From an uncultured Paracoccaceae bacterium (lineage in GTDB: Bacteria > Pseudomonadota > Alphaproteobacteria > Rhodobacterales > Rhodobacteraceae): 64,000 nucleotides of DNA. A program made the translations under genes and the position numbers. The notes below the pieces were generated by a model. That model did no database searches, was not told the DNA's origin, and worked only from the letters and a program-made list of their open reading frames with translations. The DNA lies in the NCBI GenBank assembly GCA_951812615.1, contig CATOSU010000002.1:372001-436000 (forward strand), written 5' to 3'. Shown piece after piece: positions 16,092-24,719 of this stretch. The stretch's first letter is position 1; each line of letters starts with the position of its first letter.

Positions 16092-18902
16092 ATGACAGAT
16101 TACTCCCGCCTTTCCCGCCGCATAGAGGGCGATGTTCTGCTCCACGCCTTCGATCGCGGGCGCTATGCCACCGATGCCTCGATCTACCAGATCATGCCAC
16201 GGGCCGTGGTCGTGCCAAAAAGCTGGGAGGATGTCGAAGCCGCACTGGATTTCGCGCGGTCCGAGGGCATTGCTTTGCTGGCGCGCGGTGCCGGGACATC
16301 TCAATCCGGGCAGACGGTAAACGATGCTCTGGTCGTGGATTTCACCAAACACCTCAACCGGGTTTTGGAATACGATGCCCAATCCGGACGTGTTCGGGTC
16401 GAACCCGGGCTGGTACTCGATGACCTGAACAGACGGCTCAAGGCAGATGGTTGGTGGTATCCGGTCGATGTCTCGACCGCGTCGCGCGCCACTTTGGGCG
16501 GCATGGCGGCGAACAATTCCTGCGGGTCGCGATCGATCCGATATGGCATGATGCGTGACAACGTCGTGTCGCTCGACGCCATGCTGGCAGATGGGTCGAT
16601 GCACCATTTCGGGCCGGTTGCGGGGAACGACGCGCTGACGGTCGATATGATTGCACTTGGCGCCCGCGAAACCGACGAGATCGCGGCGCGGTTTCCCGAA
16701 GTTTCGCGCCGGGTGGGCGGATACAACATCGACGCGCTTGTGGGCAATACCCCCAACATGGCAGAGCTTCTGGTCGGGTCCGAGGGCACGCTGGGCCTTA
16801 CCCGTGCGCTCGATCTGAAATTATCTCCGATCCTGACGACCAAGACGCTGGGCGTCTGCCATTTTCCCAGTTTTCACTCTGCAATGGATGCAGCGCAGCA
16901 TATCGTGCGGCTCGGCCCGGTCGCCGTCGAACTGGTCGATCACAACATGATCAAGCTGGGGCGCGACATCCCGCAATTCCGCCCCGTTGTCGATGAATTC
17001 GTGCGGGGTGAGCCGCAGGCGCTGTTGCTGGTCGAGTTCGCCGAAGACCCGGGCGAGAACCGTCGCCGGCTGACGGCGCTTGGCGATCTGATGGCCGATC
17101 TGGGCTTTCGTTGGGGCGATCCGTGTAAGGCGGATGGCGGCGTGGTCGAAGCCGAGGATGCTGCCTTTCAGGCGCGGATCTGGGGTGTGCGCACACAGGG
17201 TCTGAACATCATGATGTCGATGCGATCCGAGGGTAAGCCGGTCAGTTTCGTCGAGGATTGCGCGGTGCCGCTGGAACATCTCGCCGAGTTCACCGACCGG
17301 CTGACGACCGTGTTCCGAAAACACGGCACCGATGGCACATGGTATGCCCACGCTTCCGTCGGCTTGCTGCACGTGCGCCCGGTACTCAACCTGGCGCAGG
17401 ACCTCGGGCTCAGGCAGATGCGGGCGATCGCCGAGGAAGCCTTTGACATGGTTGCCGAGTACAAGGGCAGCCATTCCGGCGAACATGGCGATGGGATCGT
17501 GCGATCGGAATTCCACGAACGCATGTTCGGCACCCGGATGGTGCGCGCCTTCGAAACGGTCAAGGACCGTTTTGACCCCGACGGTATCCTGAACCCCGGC
17601 AAAATCACGCGGGCTCCGAGGATGGACGACCGGTCCCTGATGCGCTGGCCGCCCGACTATCGGCAGGACGCCCCGAAAACCGTCTACGATTGGTCCGCGA
17701 GGCCCGGTGGCCTGACCGGCGCGGTGGAGATGTGCAACAACAACGGGGCCTGTCGAAAATCCACAAGTGGGGTCATGTGTCCGTCATTCCGGGTTACAGG
17801 GAATGAACGCGATCTGACCCGCGGACGCGCGAACACGCTGCGACTGACGCTGACCGGGCGTTTGGGGGCAGATGCGTTTGCCTCCGACGAAATGGCCGAA
17901 ACGATGGCGCTGTGCGTTGGCTGCAAGGCCTGCAAATCCGAATGCCCGATGTCGATCGACATGGCGCGAATGAAGACCGAAGTGCAGGCCGCACGCATTT
18001 CTGAACACGGGTTGAATTTCCGCGACCGGACAATTGCGAATTTGCCAAGATATGCTCCGATTGCTGCCCGGGTTCCGATGTTTGCCAACGCACCGCACGC
18101 CATCCCGGCGCTGGTCGAAAAACTTGCTGGGCTCAGCGCGAACCGGAAATTGCCCAGATTTCGCAAACCTTTCACTGGGCGGGGCGACGGAGAGGTCTTG
18201 CTGTTTGCCGACACGTTCAATCGCTATTTTGAGCCGGAAACGCTCAAAGCCGCAAAACGCGTGCTCGAGCGCACCGGCCGAACCGTGGGCGTCGCCGTAG
18301 CGCCGGGTCGCCCGTTGTGCTGTGGCCGGACATATTTGTCGGCAGGTATGATCGACCGGGCAAAAGAGGAGCTGTCCAGAACCGTCGCGGTGTTGCGCGA
18401 TGCGTTGGACCAAGGCCGCATGATTGTCGGGCTGGAGCCGTCTTGTACCCTGATGTTTCGCGACGAGGCACCCGACCTGATTGAAAACTGGAACACGGAC
18501 ATGGGCAGCCGGGTCCTGACATTCGCGGAATACATCGCCGAAAACCCTATTAAGGGCGTGCAGGCGCCTGAAACCCAGGTCCTGGTCCACGGCCATTGCC
18601 ACCAAAAGGCGCTGGGTGTTGCCACGACGACGGTGATGGCACTGAACGGCATCTGTGGAGTGTCGGCAAAGATGATTGAAAGCTCCTGCTGCGGTATGGC
18701 CGGTCCGTTCGGATATCAGGCGGAAACTGAAAACATCTCCCGCGAAATGGCCGAACTGACGCTGGCCCCCGCAATCCGTTCCGCCCCGGCTGAAACGATC
18801 ATTGTTGCTGACGGGTTTTCCTGCCGCTGTCAGATAAATGATGTCACCGGACGCCGGGCCAGCAGCCTGTCCGCGGTTCTCGACCAGTTCATGTCAGTGT
18901 GA
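16092..18902 (+). CDS. FAD-linked and Fe-S D-2-hydroxyacid dehydrogenase (GlcD-GlcF fusion type)
   Basis: 936 residues from the ATG at 16092. Order of domains: FAD_binding_4 (about 35-215; GAGTSQSGQTVND, GGMAANNSCGSRSIRYG, VGSEGTLG), FAD-oxidase C-terminal (about 220-495, ending FDPDGILNPGKI), an Fe-S region with Cys548 and the cluster motif CVGCKACKSECP starting at Cys608, and two CCG segments (Cys743 region and Cys866 region). This is the architecture of large D-2-hydroxyglutarate/D-lactate dehydrogenases such as YdiJ, which pass electrons to the quinone pool. The first cysteine cluster (CNNNGACRKSTSGVMCP) is not a standard CxxCxxC ferredoxin motif. Substrate unknown; glycolate, D-lactate and D-2-hydroxyglutarate are all possible. 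Confidence 0.88.
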   Translation: MTDYSRLSRRIEGDVLLHAFDRGRYATDASIYQIMPRAVVVPKSWEDVEAALDFARSEGIALLARGAGTSQSGQTVNDALVVDFTKHLNRVLEYDAQSGRVRVEPGLVLDDLNRRLKADGWWYPVDVSTASRATLGGMAANNSCGSRSIRYGMMRDNVVSLDAMLADGSMHHFGPVAGNDALTVDMIALGARETDEIAARFPEVSRRVGGYNIDALVGNTPNMAELLVGSEGTLGLTRALDLKLSPILTTKTLGVCHFPSFHSAMDAAQHIVRLGPVAVELVDHNMIKLGRDIPQFRPVVDEFVRGEPQALLLVEFAEDPGENRRRLTALGDLMADLGFRWGDPCKADGGVVEAEDAAFQARIWGVRTQGLNIMMSMRSEGKPVSFVEDCAVPLEHLAEFTDRLTTVFRKHGTDGTWYAHASVGLLHVRPVLNLAQDLGLRQMRAIAEEAFDMVAEYKGSHSGEHGDGIVRSEFHERMFGTRMVRAFETVKDRFDPDGILNPGKITRAPRMDDRSLMRWPPDYRQDAPKTVYDWSARPGGLTGAVEMCNNNGACRKSTSGVMCPSFRVTGNERDLTRGRANTLRLTLTGRLGADAFASDEMAETMALCVGCKACKSECPMSIDMARMKTEVQAARISEHGLNFRDRTIANLPRYAPIAARVPMFANAPHAIPALVEKLAGLSANRKLPRFRKPFTGRGDGEVLLFADTFNRYFEPETLKAAKRVLERTGRTVGVAVAPGRPLCCGRTYLSAGMIDRAKEELSRTVAVLRDALDQGRMIVGLEPSCTLMFRDEAPDLIENWNTDMGSRVLTFAEYIAENPIKGVQAPETQVLVHGHCHQKALGVATTTVMALNGICGVSAKMIESSCCGMAGPFGYQAETENISREMAELTLAPAIRSAPAETIIVADGFSCRCQINDVTGRRASSLSAVLDQFMSV

Positions 18903-19658
18903 TTGCCTCAGTTGTTACAGACCTTCCTGCCCACTCTGGAGCCCTGGAACATTGCAGGCCTTGCTGCGGTGTTCCTGTTCGCGGGTTTCGTCAAAGGCTT
19001 TCTTGGCATCGGATTGCCCGCTGCGGTCATGGGGATCATGACGCTGTATCTGCCGCCGCAAGAGGCGATCCCCTAATTGTGGTTGCCGATCCTTGCTACG
19101 AATTCGCTGCAATTCTCACGCGCGCCGGACCGTCGCCTGATCGCGTCGCGATACTGGCCGTTCGCCCTGGCTATCGTGGTCAGCATCTTTGTGACGTCCA
19201 TGTTCATTGCCACCTACCCCACCGCGTTGCTGACCGTGACAATCGGCGTAGCGATGGTTGTCCTCTCGCTGAACCTGCTCCTCGGCCTGAAACTCCGCAT
19301 CGGGCCGGGGCGCCGCTGGCAGGTGGGGTTCGGTGTATTGTCTGGGGCACTTGGCGGCATCAGTTCGATCTGGTCACCCACCGTGGCGATGTACCTTGTG
19401 GCCCGCGACACAACCAAGGAGCATTTCATCGCCGCCACCGGATTTCTGTTCCTGGCGGGTGTTCTGCCCTTGGGCGCCGGCCAAATGATCGCAGGGTTTC
19501 TGACCATTCCGGTGCTATTGAAAACTCTTGTCGGGCTAGTCGGATTTCAGATCGGAGAATTCCTGCGCAACCGCGTTTCGCAAACCCAGTTTCGGCGTGC
19601 GGTTCTGGTCGCATTCCTGATCATGGGCGTACGGCCGATCGCCATCGGCCTGTTCTAG
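18903..19658 (+). pseudogene. TauE/SafE sulfite/sulfonate exporter gene interrupted by an in-frame TAA
   Basis: Starting from a TTG directly after the upstream stop, the frame reads through FVKGFLGIGLPAAVMGIM (the hallmark first helix of TauE/SafE) to QEAIP, then hits TAA at 19074-19076, then continues in the same frame as LWLPILATNSLQFSRAP and six more hydrophobic segments to 19658. Both halves match one ~250-residue family member, so one base change explains the break. A TTG-initiated 193-residue remnant could still be made but lacks the first helices. Location beside the sulfoacetate genes suggests it once exported sulfite released from sulfoacetaldehyde. Its stop codon overlaps that of the opposing ligase gene. 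Confidence 0.8.
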
Positions 19659-21142
19659 CCATGCAGCAATTTGTTGAGGTAGAGCCGCTGGATTTTGCCC
19701 GATGGGCCTTTGGGCAGTTCATCCATGATATGCACCTGATCGGGCGCCTTGAACTGACCCACACGCTGTGTGCAGAGCGAGACCAGTTCGGCAGATGTTG
19801 CCTTTGATCCGGGACGCAGGCGCACAGCCGCCTCCACCCGTTCACCATATTGCGGGCACGGCCGTGCGAAAGCCGCTGCCTCGACCACATCGGCATGTTC
19901 GTAGAGGGCCTCGTCAATTTCGCGCGGGGCGATGTTTTCGCCGCCCTTGATAATCAGCTCCTTCAGGCGGCCGGTGACAAAGACATAGCCATCGGTGTCC
20001 ATCCGGCCCAGATCACCGGTCCGCAGCCAGCCATCCTGGAAGGTATCGCGTGTGGCGTCCGGGTTCTTGAGGTATTCCTTCATCACGTTGGGGCCACGGA
20101 TCTGGATTTCGCCCTCGGAACCACGGGCGCATTCGGTCCCCTCATCATCGGCAATCCGCGCCTCGTTGCTGATCGCCATGCCCGCGGAGCCGATCCTGTG
20201 CTGTGCCGGGTCCAGCGGGTTCACAAGGCACTGTGCGGCGGTTTCGGTCAGGCCAAGAGATTCCACGATGGCCAGCCCGAAGCGGTCCTGAAACGCGCGC
20301 TGCGTCTCGACGGCCAGCGCGGAGGAGGCCGAGCGCGCAAACCGCAGCCGCGCCCTGAGCGCGTCGGAGGGTTCGGCTGCTCCGTGCAGCAGGTGGCTGA
20401 TGATCGTCGGCACCACCGAGAACCACGTGATGCTACCCTCCCCGGCCCAGTCCCAGAACCGGCTGGCGGAAAAACGCGAGACCATCGCCAGCGATCCGCC
20501 GGACACGAGGCTGCCCATCACTGTCACGCATAGCCCGTTGATATGGTAGAACGGCAGGACACCAAAGCCGCGATCGTCGGGTGTCAGTTCGTGCGCAACG
20601 GTTACGGTCCACCCGCCTGCAAGCAGGCTGGCATGGGTGTGCACGACGCCCTTGGGGCGCCCGGTGGTCCCGGAGGTGTACATGAGCAGCGCATCGTCCC
20701 CGGACGAAACCGCGTGCAAGGGCGCCTGCGCCCCGCCCGGAGCATACAAGTGCAGTCCGCCCGGTCGCACGGTGCCGAACATCTCAAGCTGGCTGTCGTG
20801 CACGAATGCAACGCGGGCCTCTGAATGCTCCAGCGCATAGGCTATAGCGTCCGGCCCGGCAGCGAGGTTGATCATGGTGACACGAAAGCCGCCGTAAACA
20901 GCGGCATAAAAGGCTTTGATACCCTCCAGCCCGTTGGGATGGATCACCACAACGCTTTCGCCTTTGGCGATGCCTTGCGCCGTCAGGTCCCCCGCGACCT
21001 CTGCTGCGTGGTCACGCAGGTCTGGCCACGTCAGCTCTTCGCCGGTTTCAGGGAAAACAACAGCCACGCCGTCCCCCTCTGCGCGCGCGTCAAGCCAGTC
21101 GCGCACCGTTCCGCCCGGCGGAACGTCCGGGGAAATCTTCAT
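19655..21142 (-). CDS. sauT: acyl-CoA ligase, probable sulfoacetate-CoA ligase (SauT-like)
   Basis: 495 residues, ANL adenylating superfamily: P-loop LMYTSGTTGRPKGVVHTHA (about 153-171), A8-type motif LRTGDLGRMDTDGYVFVTGR, KELIIKGGENIAPREID and the C-terminal acylation Lys in GPSGKIQR. It is coupled by a 4-base overlap to an acylating aldehyde dehydrogenase that resembles SauS, and lies in one operon with a TctCBA transporter. In the known Sau pathway SauT makes sulfoacetyl-CoA from sulfoacetate, CoA and ATP, then SauS reduces it to sulfoacetaldehyde. The ligase assignment rests mainly on this context; the sequence alone only shows a small-acid CoA ligase. Confidence 0.7.
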   Translation of the reverse strand: MKISPDVPPGGTVRDWLDARAEGDGVAVVFPETGEELTWPDLRDHAAEVAGDLTAQGIAKGESVVVIHPNGLEGIKAFYAAVYGGFRVTMINLAAGPDAIAYALEHSEARVAFVHDSQLEMFGTVRPGGLHLYAPGGAQAPLHAVSSGDDALLMYTSGTTGRPKGVVHTHASLLAGGWTVTVAHELTPDDRGFGVLPFYHINGLCVTVMGSLVSGGSLAMVSRFSASRFWDWAGEGSITWFSVVPTIISHLLHGAAEPSDALRARLRFARSASSALAVETQRAFQDRFGLAIVESLGLTETAAQCLVNPLDPAQHRIGSAGMAISNEARIADDEGTECARGSEGEIQIRGPNVMKEYLKNPDATRDTFQDGWLRTGDLGRMDTDGYVFVTGRLKELIIKGGENIAPREIDEALYEHADVVEAAAFARPCPQYGERVEAAVRLRPGSKATSAELVSLCTQRVGQFKAPDQVHIMDELPKGPSGKIQRLYLNKLLHG

Positions 21143-22530
21143 TTGCCGACCTCGGCCCAGTAGTCAGCGAAGATGTCTTCAACCGATGGTTCGCGAACCG
21201 GAATCTCCCGCACGATCTTGGTGGTTTGCAGGAAGTGCTTCCAATGGAGGTTGTCATCGATGGAATTACCACCCCAGGAACCGCAGCCCATGCTGAGCGA
21301 AAACGGCATGCCGTTGTTGAAGGCACCGCCGGTGGCAAAACAATGCGCCTGATTGACGATGACGCGGCTGGTTGGGATCGCGTTGGCGAGGGCCAACGCG
21401 CGGTCGGCGTTGGTAGAATGCAGGCCCACCGAATGGCCCGCACCCTGGTGGTTCTGGATCCGTGCTGTGATTGATATGGCGTCGTCGAAGTCCCGCGCCC
21501 GGTAGAGCGCCAGAACCCGGCTCAGCTTTTCTCCTGACAACGGGTGGTCCGACCCGATCCCGCTGGTCGGCACCGCCAGGTATTCGGTGCCTTCGGGCAC
21601 ATCGACACCCAACGCCGCAATTGTCTTGTCGGCATCCTGGGCGATCACTGCACGGTTCAGGTGGCCGTCCGGCCAGAGCCTTGCCACGATCCCGGCCTCG
21701 TCCTCGACCAATGCGCCGCCGTGGCGCGCCATTTCGTCCACAAACGCGTTCCAGACCGCATCCACCAAGACCAGCGCGTTTTCCGAAGAGCAAGACGTCG
21801 CGTTGTCGAACGTCTTGGAGGCGCGGATCTTCTCCGCCGCTGCCGCCAGATCTGCGGTTTCATCCACGATCACAGTGACATTGCCGGCGCCGACCGCCAC
21901 TGCGGGCGTGCCACAGGTCTGTGCGCGATGCACATTGTTCTGGCTGCCGGTGGCGATGACGCGGTCGCATTGCTCCATCAGCCTCTGGGTCTTCTCCTTC
22001 GATCCCGGTGCCGGGATCATCTGCACCAGATCAGGGTCCTCTCCGATCCGGGCGAATTCAGCGTGGATATGCGCCAGAAGGGCCTCGCAGGACGCCACAC
22101 CCTTCGGCGAAGGCGCCACGACAATAGCGTTGCCGCATTTCAGCGCGTTGATGATGTTGTTGGCCGGCGTTGCCGCCGGGTTGGTCGACGGCACTACGGC
22201 CCCCACAACACCCAACGCCCGCGCGATTTCAGTGATGCCTCTGGCGGCATCCTCGCGGATCACGCCATGGGTGCGAACCTCGGCAATATCGCGCATCAGC
22301 CCCAGTGTCTTGCGGTGGTTCTTGGTTATCTTGTCGGGCACGTTGCCGAGGCCGGTTGTCCGCACGGCCAGCTCGGCCAGTTCGCGGTTGCGCCTGGGTT
22401 CCATGATGGCCCACGCCGCCGCCTGAGCGGCGCGGTCATAACGCGTCTGGCTGCCGTTTGCCTCATAAGCTTTTTGCGCTGCGCGCGCGCGGGCGATGAT
22501 GGCGTCAAGCTCCGCAATCGGGTCTATCAT
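21139..22530 (-). CDS. sauS: CoA-acylating aldehyde dehydrogenase, probable sulfoacetaldehyde dehydrogenase (SauS-like)
   Basis: 463 residues; the ATG at 22530 has AGGAGG about six bases upstream. The protein has the acylating-ALDH hallmarks shared with AdhE/EutE: PSTNPAATPANNIINALK near 114-131, GVGAGNV, and the catalytic Cys in DNATSCSSENALV (Cys247), plus GTGSQN-like VIATGSQNNVHRA. The pattern TTGLGNVPDKITKNHRKTLG matches my memory of SauS/sulfoacetaldehyde dehydrogenase (acylating). In the Sau pathway it reduces sulfoacetyl-CoA to sulfoacetaldehyde with NADPH. The partner Xsc (sulfoacetaldehyde acetyltransferase) is not in the window. Alternatives are succinyl- or acetyl-CoA-linked aldehyde dehydrogenases. 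Confidence 0.75.
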   Translation of the reverse strand: MIDPIAELDAIIARARAAQKAYEANGSQTRYDRAAQAAAWAIMEPRRNRELAELAVRTTGLGNVPDKITKNHRKTLGLMRDIAEVRTHGVIREDAARGITEIARALGVVGAVVPSTNPAATPANNIINALKCGNAIVVAPSPKGVASCEALLAHIHAEFARIGEDPDLVQMIPAPGSKEKTQRLMEQCDRVIATGSQNNVHRAQTCGTPAVAVGAGNVTVIVDETADLAAAAEKIRASKTFDNATSCSSENALVLVDAVWNAFVDEMARHGGALVEDEAGIVARLWPDGHLNRAVIAQDADKTIAALGVDVPEGTEYLAVPTSGIGSDHPLSGEKLSRVLALYRARDFDDAISITARIQNHQGAGHSVGLHSTNADRALALANAIPTSRVIVNQAHCFATGGAFNNGMPFSLSMGCGSWGGNSIDDNLHWKHFLQTTKIVREIPVREPSVEDIFADYWAEVGK

Positions 22531-22568
22531 TGTAGTTCCTCCTGCAGGGGTGCACATTGTCGGGCGCT

Positions 22569-24059
22569 TTACGCCTCTTTGCCTGCCTGGGCAAATGCGC
22601 GGTAGACGCTCGTGGCCAGAGTGATCGTTCCCGCGGCAATCAACAGCGTGCAGATCGGGCGCGAGAAATACGTCCACAAATCGTAATGCACCATCTGCAT
22701 GCCCTGCGCAAAGTTTTGCTCTCCGATCTTGCCGAGGATCAGGCCCAGCACAATACCCGGGATCGAATAGCCCGAACGGCGCAAGAGATAGCCCAGAATA
22801 CCGGCAAGGAACATGACCATGACGTCCAGCACCAGACCGCGGCTGATATAGGCACCGATAGTCGCAAGCATCAAGATCAGCGGCGCGAGGAAATGGAACG
22901 GGATTTTCAGCAGGTTGAGAATGGTCTTGGTTTCCACCACGCCGATGATCAGGATCGACAGGTTGGCATAGAACATGGCCGCGAAAACGATCCAGATCAG
23001 GTCGGGTGAGGTGTAGAACACCAGCGGCCCGGGCTGCAGATCATGCATCTGGAACACGGCAACCATCATTGCCGTCAACGCGCCGCCGGGCAGGCCCAGC
23101 GCCAGAAGCGGGATCATCGCCGCGCCGGTCGCTGCGTTGTTGGCGGTTTCCGAAGAAATCACGCCTTCCATGTTACCCTTGCCAAAACTCTCTCTGTCCT
23201 TGGACCAACGCACCGCTTCGCCATAGCCCATGAAAGCCGCCAGCGTCGCGCCGATGCCGGGCAGGATGCCGCAGAAGAAGCCAACAAGGATCGACCGGAT
23301 CACTGCGATCTTGTGCATCCACAGTTCGAGGATCGTCGGGAATGACAGCGATACCTTGGGCGCGACGTAGGTGCCGCCCGCCTTGCGTTCGGCCTGAACG
23401 AAAATCTCGGAGACGGCAAAGAAACCAAGAATCGCAGGAACAAAGGCAATGCCGGCGGCCAGATCGGAGACGCCGAAATTGTACCGGTTGATACCACCGA
23501 CCGGGTCCTGTCCGATCGTCGCGATCAAGAGGCCGATCAGGACGGAAATCCAACCTTTCCAGATCGTACGAGCGCCGACCGACGAGGCGACAGCAAGGCC
23601 AAAGAACACCAGCGCAAAAATCTCGGGCGGACCGATGTTGCTGATCGCCCATTGCGCCAGCGGTTCTGTCGCCGCCATCATCACCAATGCTGAGGCCACG
23701 CCGCCAATGGCCGAGCACAAGACAGCGGCCCCAACCGCCTTGCCCGATTTGCCCTGCTGGGTCATCGGGTAGCCATCAAAGGCCGTCGGCGCGTTTTCCG
23801 GTGCCCCTGGTATGTTGAAGAGGATCGCCGTTATCGCCCCGCCATAGGTTCCGGTGCAATAAATCACCGCAAACAGCATCACGCCTTGTGCCGCCGTCAG
23901 CCCCGCGGTGAAAGGCAGCAGGATCGCTGCCAGCGTCAACATGCTGACGCCGGGAATAGCGCCAAACAGCATGCCGCCGATTACGCCAAACACGAAAATG
24001 GAAATGGTTGTCCAGTCACCAAACAGTGCGGCGCTTCCGGCCAGAAAATTCTCGATCAT
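22569..24059 (-). CDS. tripartite tricarboxylate transporter, large permease TctA family
   Basis: 496 residues, about twelve hydrophobic segments, with the TctA signatures GAIPGVSMLTLAAILLPFT near the N-terminus, YGGAITAILFNIPGAPENAPTAFDGYP, and GLPGGALTAMMVAVFQMHDLQPGP. It is the channel subunit of a TTT secondary importer, driven by an ion gradient, working with the TctB-like protein (5 bases upstream) and the periplasmic TctC. It precedes the sauS and sauT genes on the same strand, so sulfoacetate is the likely substrate in place of the MFS-type SauU known elsewhere. That substrate is inference from context. Confidence 0.92.
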   Translation of the reverse strand: MIENFLAGSAALFGDWTTISIFVFGVIGGMLFGAIPGVSMLTLAAILLPFTAGLTAAQGVMLFAVIYCTGTYGGAITAILFNIPGAPENAPTAFDGYPMTQQGKSGKAVGAAVLCSAIGGVASALVMMAATEPLAQWAISNIGPPEIFALVFFGLAVASSVGARTIWKGWISVLIGLLIATIGQDPVGGINRYNFGVSDLAAGIAFVPAILGFFAVSEIFVQAERKAGGTYVAPKVSLSFPTILELWMHKIAVIRSILVGFFCGILPGIGATLAAFMGYGEAVRWSKDRESFGKGNMEGVISSETANNAATGAAMIPLLALGLPGGALTAMMVAVFQMHDLQPGPLVFYTSPDLIWIVFAAMFYANLSILIIGVVETKTILNLLKIPFHFLAPLILMLATIGAYISRGLVLDVMVMFLAGILGYLLRRSGYSIPGIVLGLILGKIGEQNFAQGMQMVHYDLWTYFSRPICTLLIAAGTITLATSVYRAFAQAGKEA

Positions 24060-24064
24060 GGCGC

Positions 24065-24622
24065 CTACCAGAGCCCCTGCAACTTGGTGTTCATCTTCAG
24101 GATCCAGGCGCTGTAGCCATAAAAGGGCGAAGTATTGCCCTGCGGCAGCGGCGCATTCAGCACCACCAGAAACAGGCCCAGAAAGATAACATAGATAACC
24201 GCCGTCATGATCAGGATCGGACGCAGGCGATGTTCGCCAAACAGCCAGATGATCGCGGCGATAAAAAACGGCGCGGCGAAATAGATACCGACGGGTTTCA
24301 ACAACCAGGCAAAGAGAAAGGGCACCACCAACACCGCAATCATCTTGTTGCGCGTGGCCGGGTCGCCGAAATCGGCACCATCATCGGAAACTGCGACGCC
24401 AACGCGGCCTTCTTGCGTCGCAGAACCGTGTTTGTACTGGTAAAACAGATTGCCCACTGCCGCGACAAGCAACAGGATAATGATCACCCGTGGCCAGGCG
24501 GTGGCTCCGAAGATGTAGATCTCGATCGGCTGATTGAACTCGAATGAGAAGGCAAAGAAAATCACCACAATGGCCAGCCAGATTGCGGCCTCGACCAGGT
24601 GAGGTCGGGTCAAGCGTCCCAA
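24065..24622 (-). CDS. tripartite tricarboxylate transporter, small permease TctB family
   Basis: 185 residues with four hydrophobic segments and a charged loop between the second and third (QYKHGSATQEGRVGVAVSDDGADFG). TctB proteins are poorly conserved; size, topology and the position between TctC and TctA genes make the call. It forms the membrane complex with TctA. The ~97-base gap to the upstream tctC stop contains a terminator-like stem-loop, which should lower expression of tctBA relative to tctC. Confidence 0.85.
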   Translation of the reverse strand: MGRLTRPHLVEAAIWLAIVVIFFAFSFEFNQPIEIYIFGATAWPRVIIILLLVAAVGNLFYQYKHGSATQEGRVGVAVSDDGADFGDPATRNKMIAVLVVPFLFAWLLKPVGIYFAAPFFIAAIIWLFGEHRLRPILIMTAVIYVIFLGLFLVVLNAPLPQGNTSPFYGYSAWILKMNTKLQGLW

Positions 24623-24672
24623 AAAAGCCTCCTACGAAGCGTGCAGATCGCAGCATTGATGCGAATGTTGGC

Positions 24673-24706
24673 AAAACGGCGTGGCACCGTCACGGGCGCC
24701 ACGCCG
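24673..24706 (-). terminator. intercistronic terminator/attenuator after tctC
   Basis: A perfect 9-bp stem (CGGCGTGGC / GCCACGCCG, 24677-24706) with a 12-base loop is followed on the minus strand by TTTT. It lies 13 bases after the tctC stop and has the form of a leaky rho-independent terminator, expected to favour the binding protein over the permease subunits. Confidence 0.7.
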
Positions 24707-24719
24707 ACATGTCAAAGCG

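Noticed and set aside
18899-19807. 302-codon plus frame overlapping the exporter region
   Set aside because: Arg/His/Pro-rich frame-shifted reading; the hydrophobic TauE/SafE sequence is in the other frame, on both sides of the stop at 19074.
21544-22605. Plus-strand open frame of about 350 codons
   Set aside because: Antisense shadow of the acylating aldehyde dehydrogenase gene.
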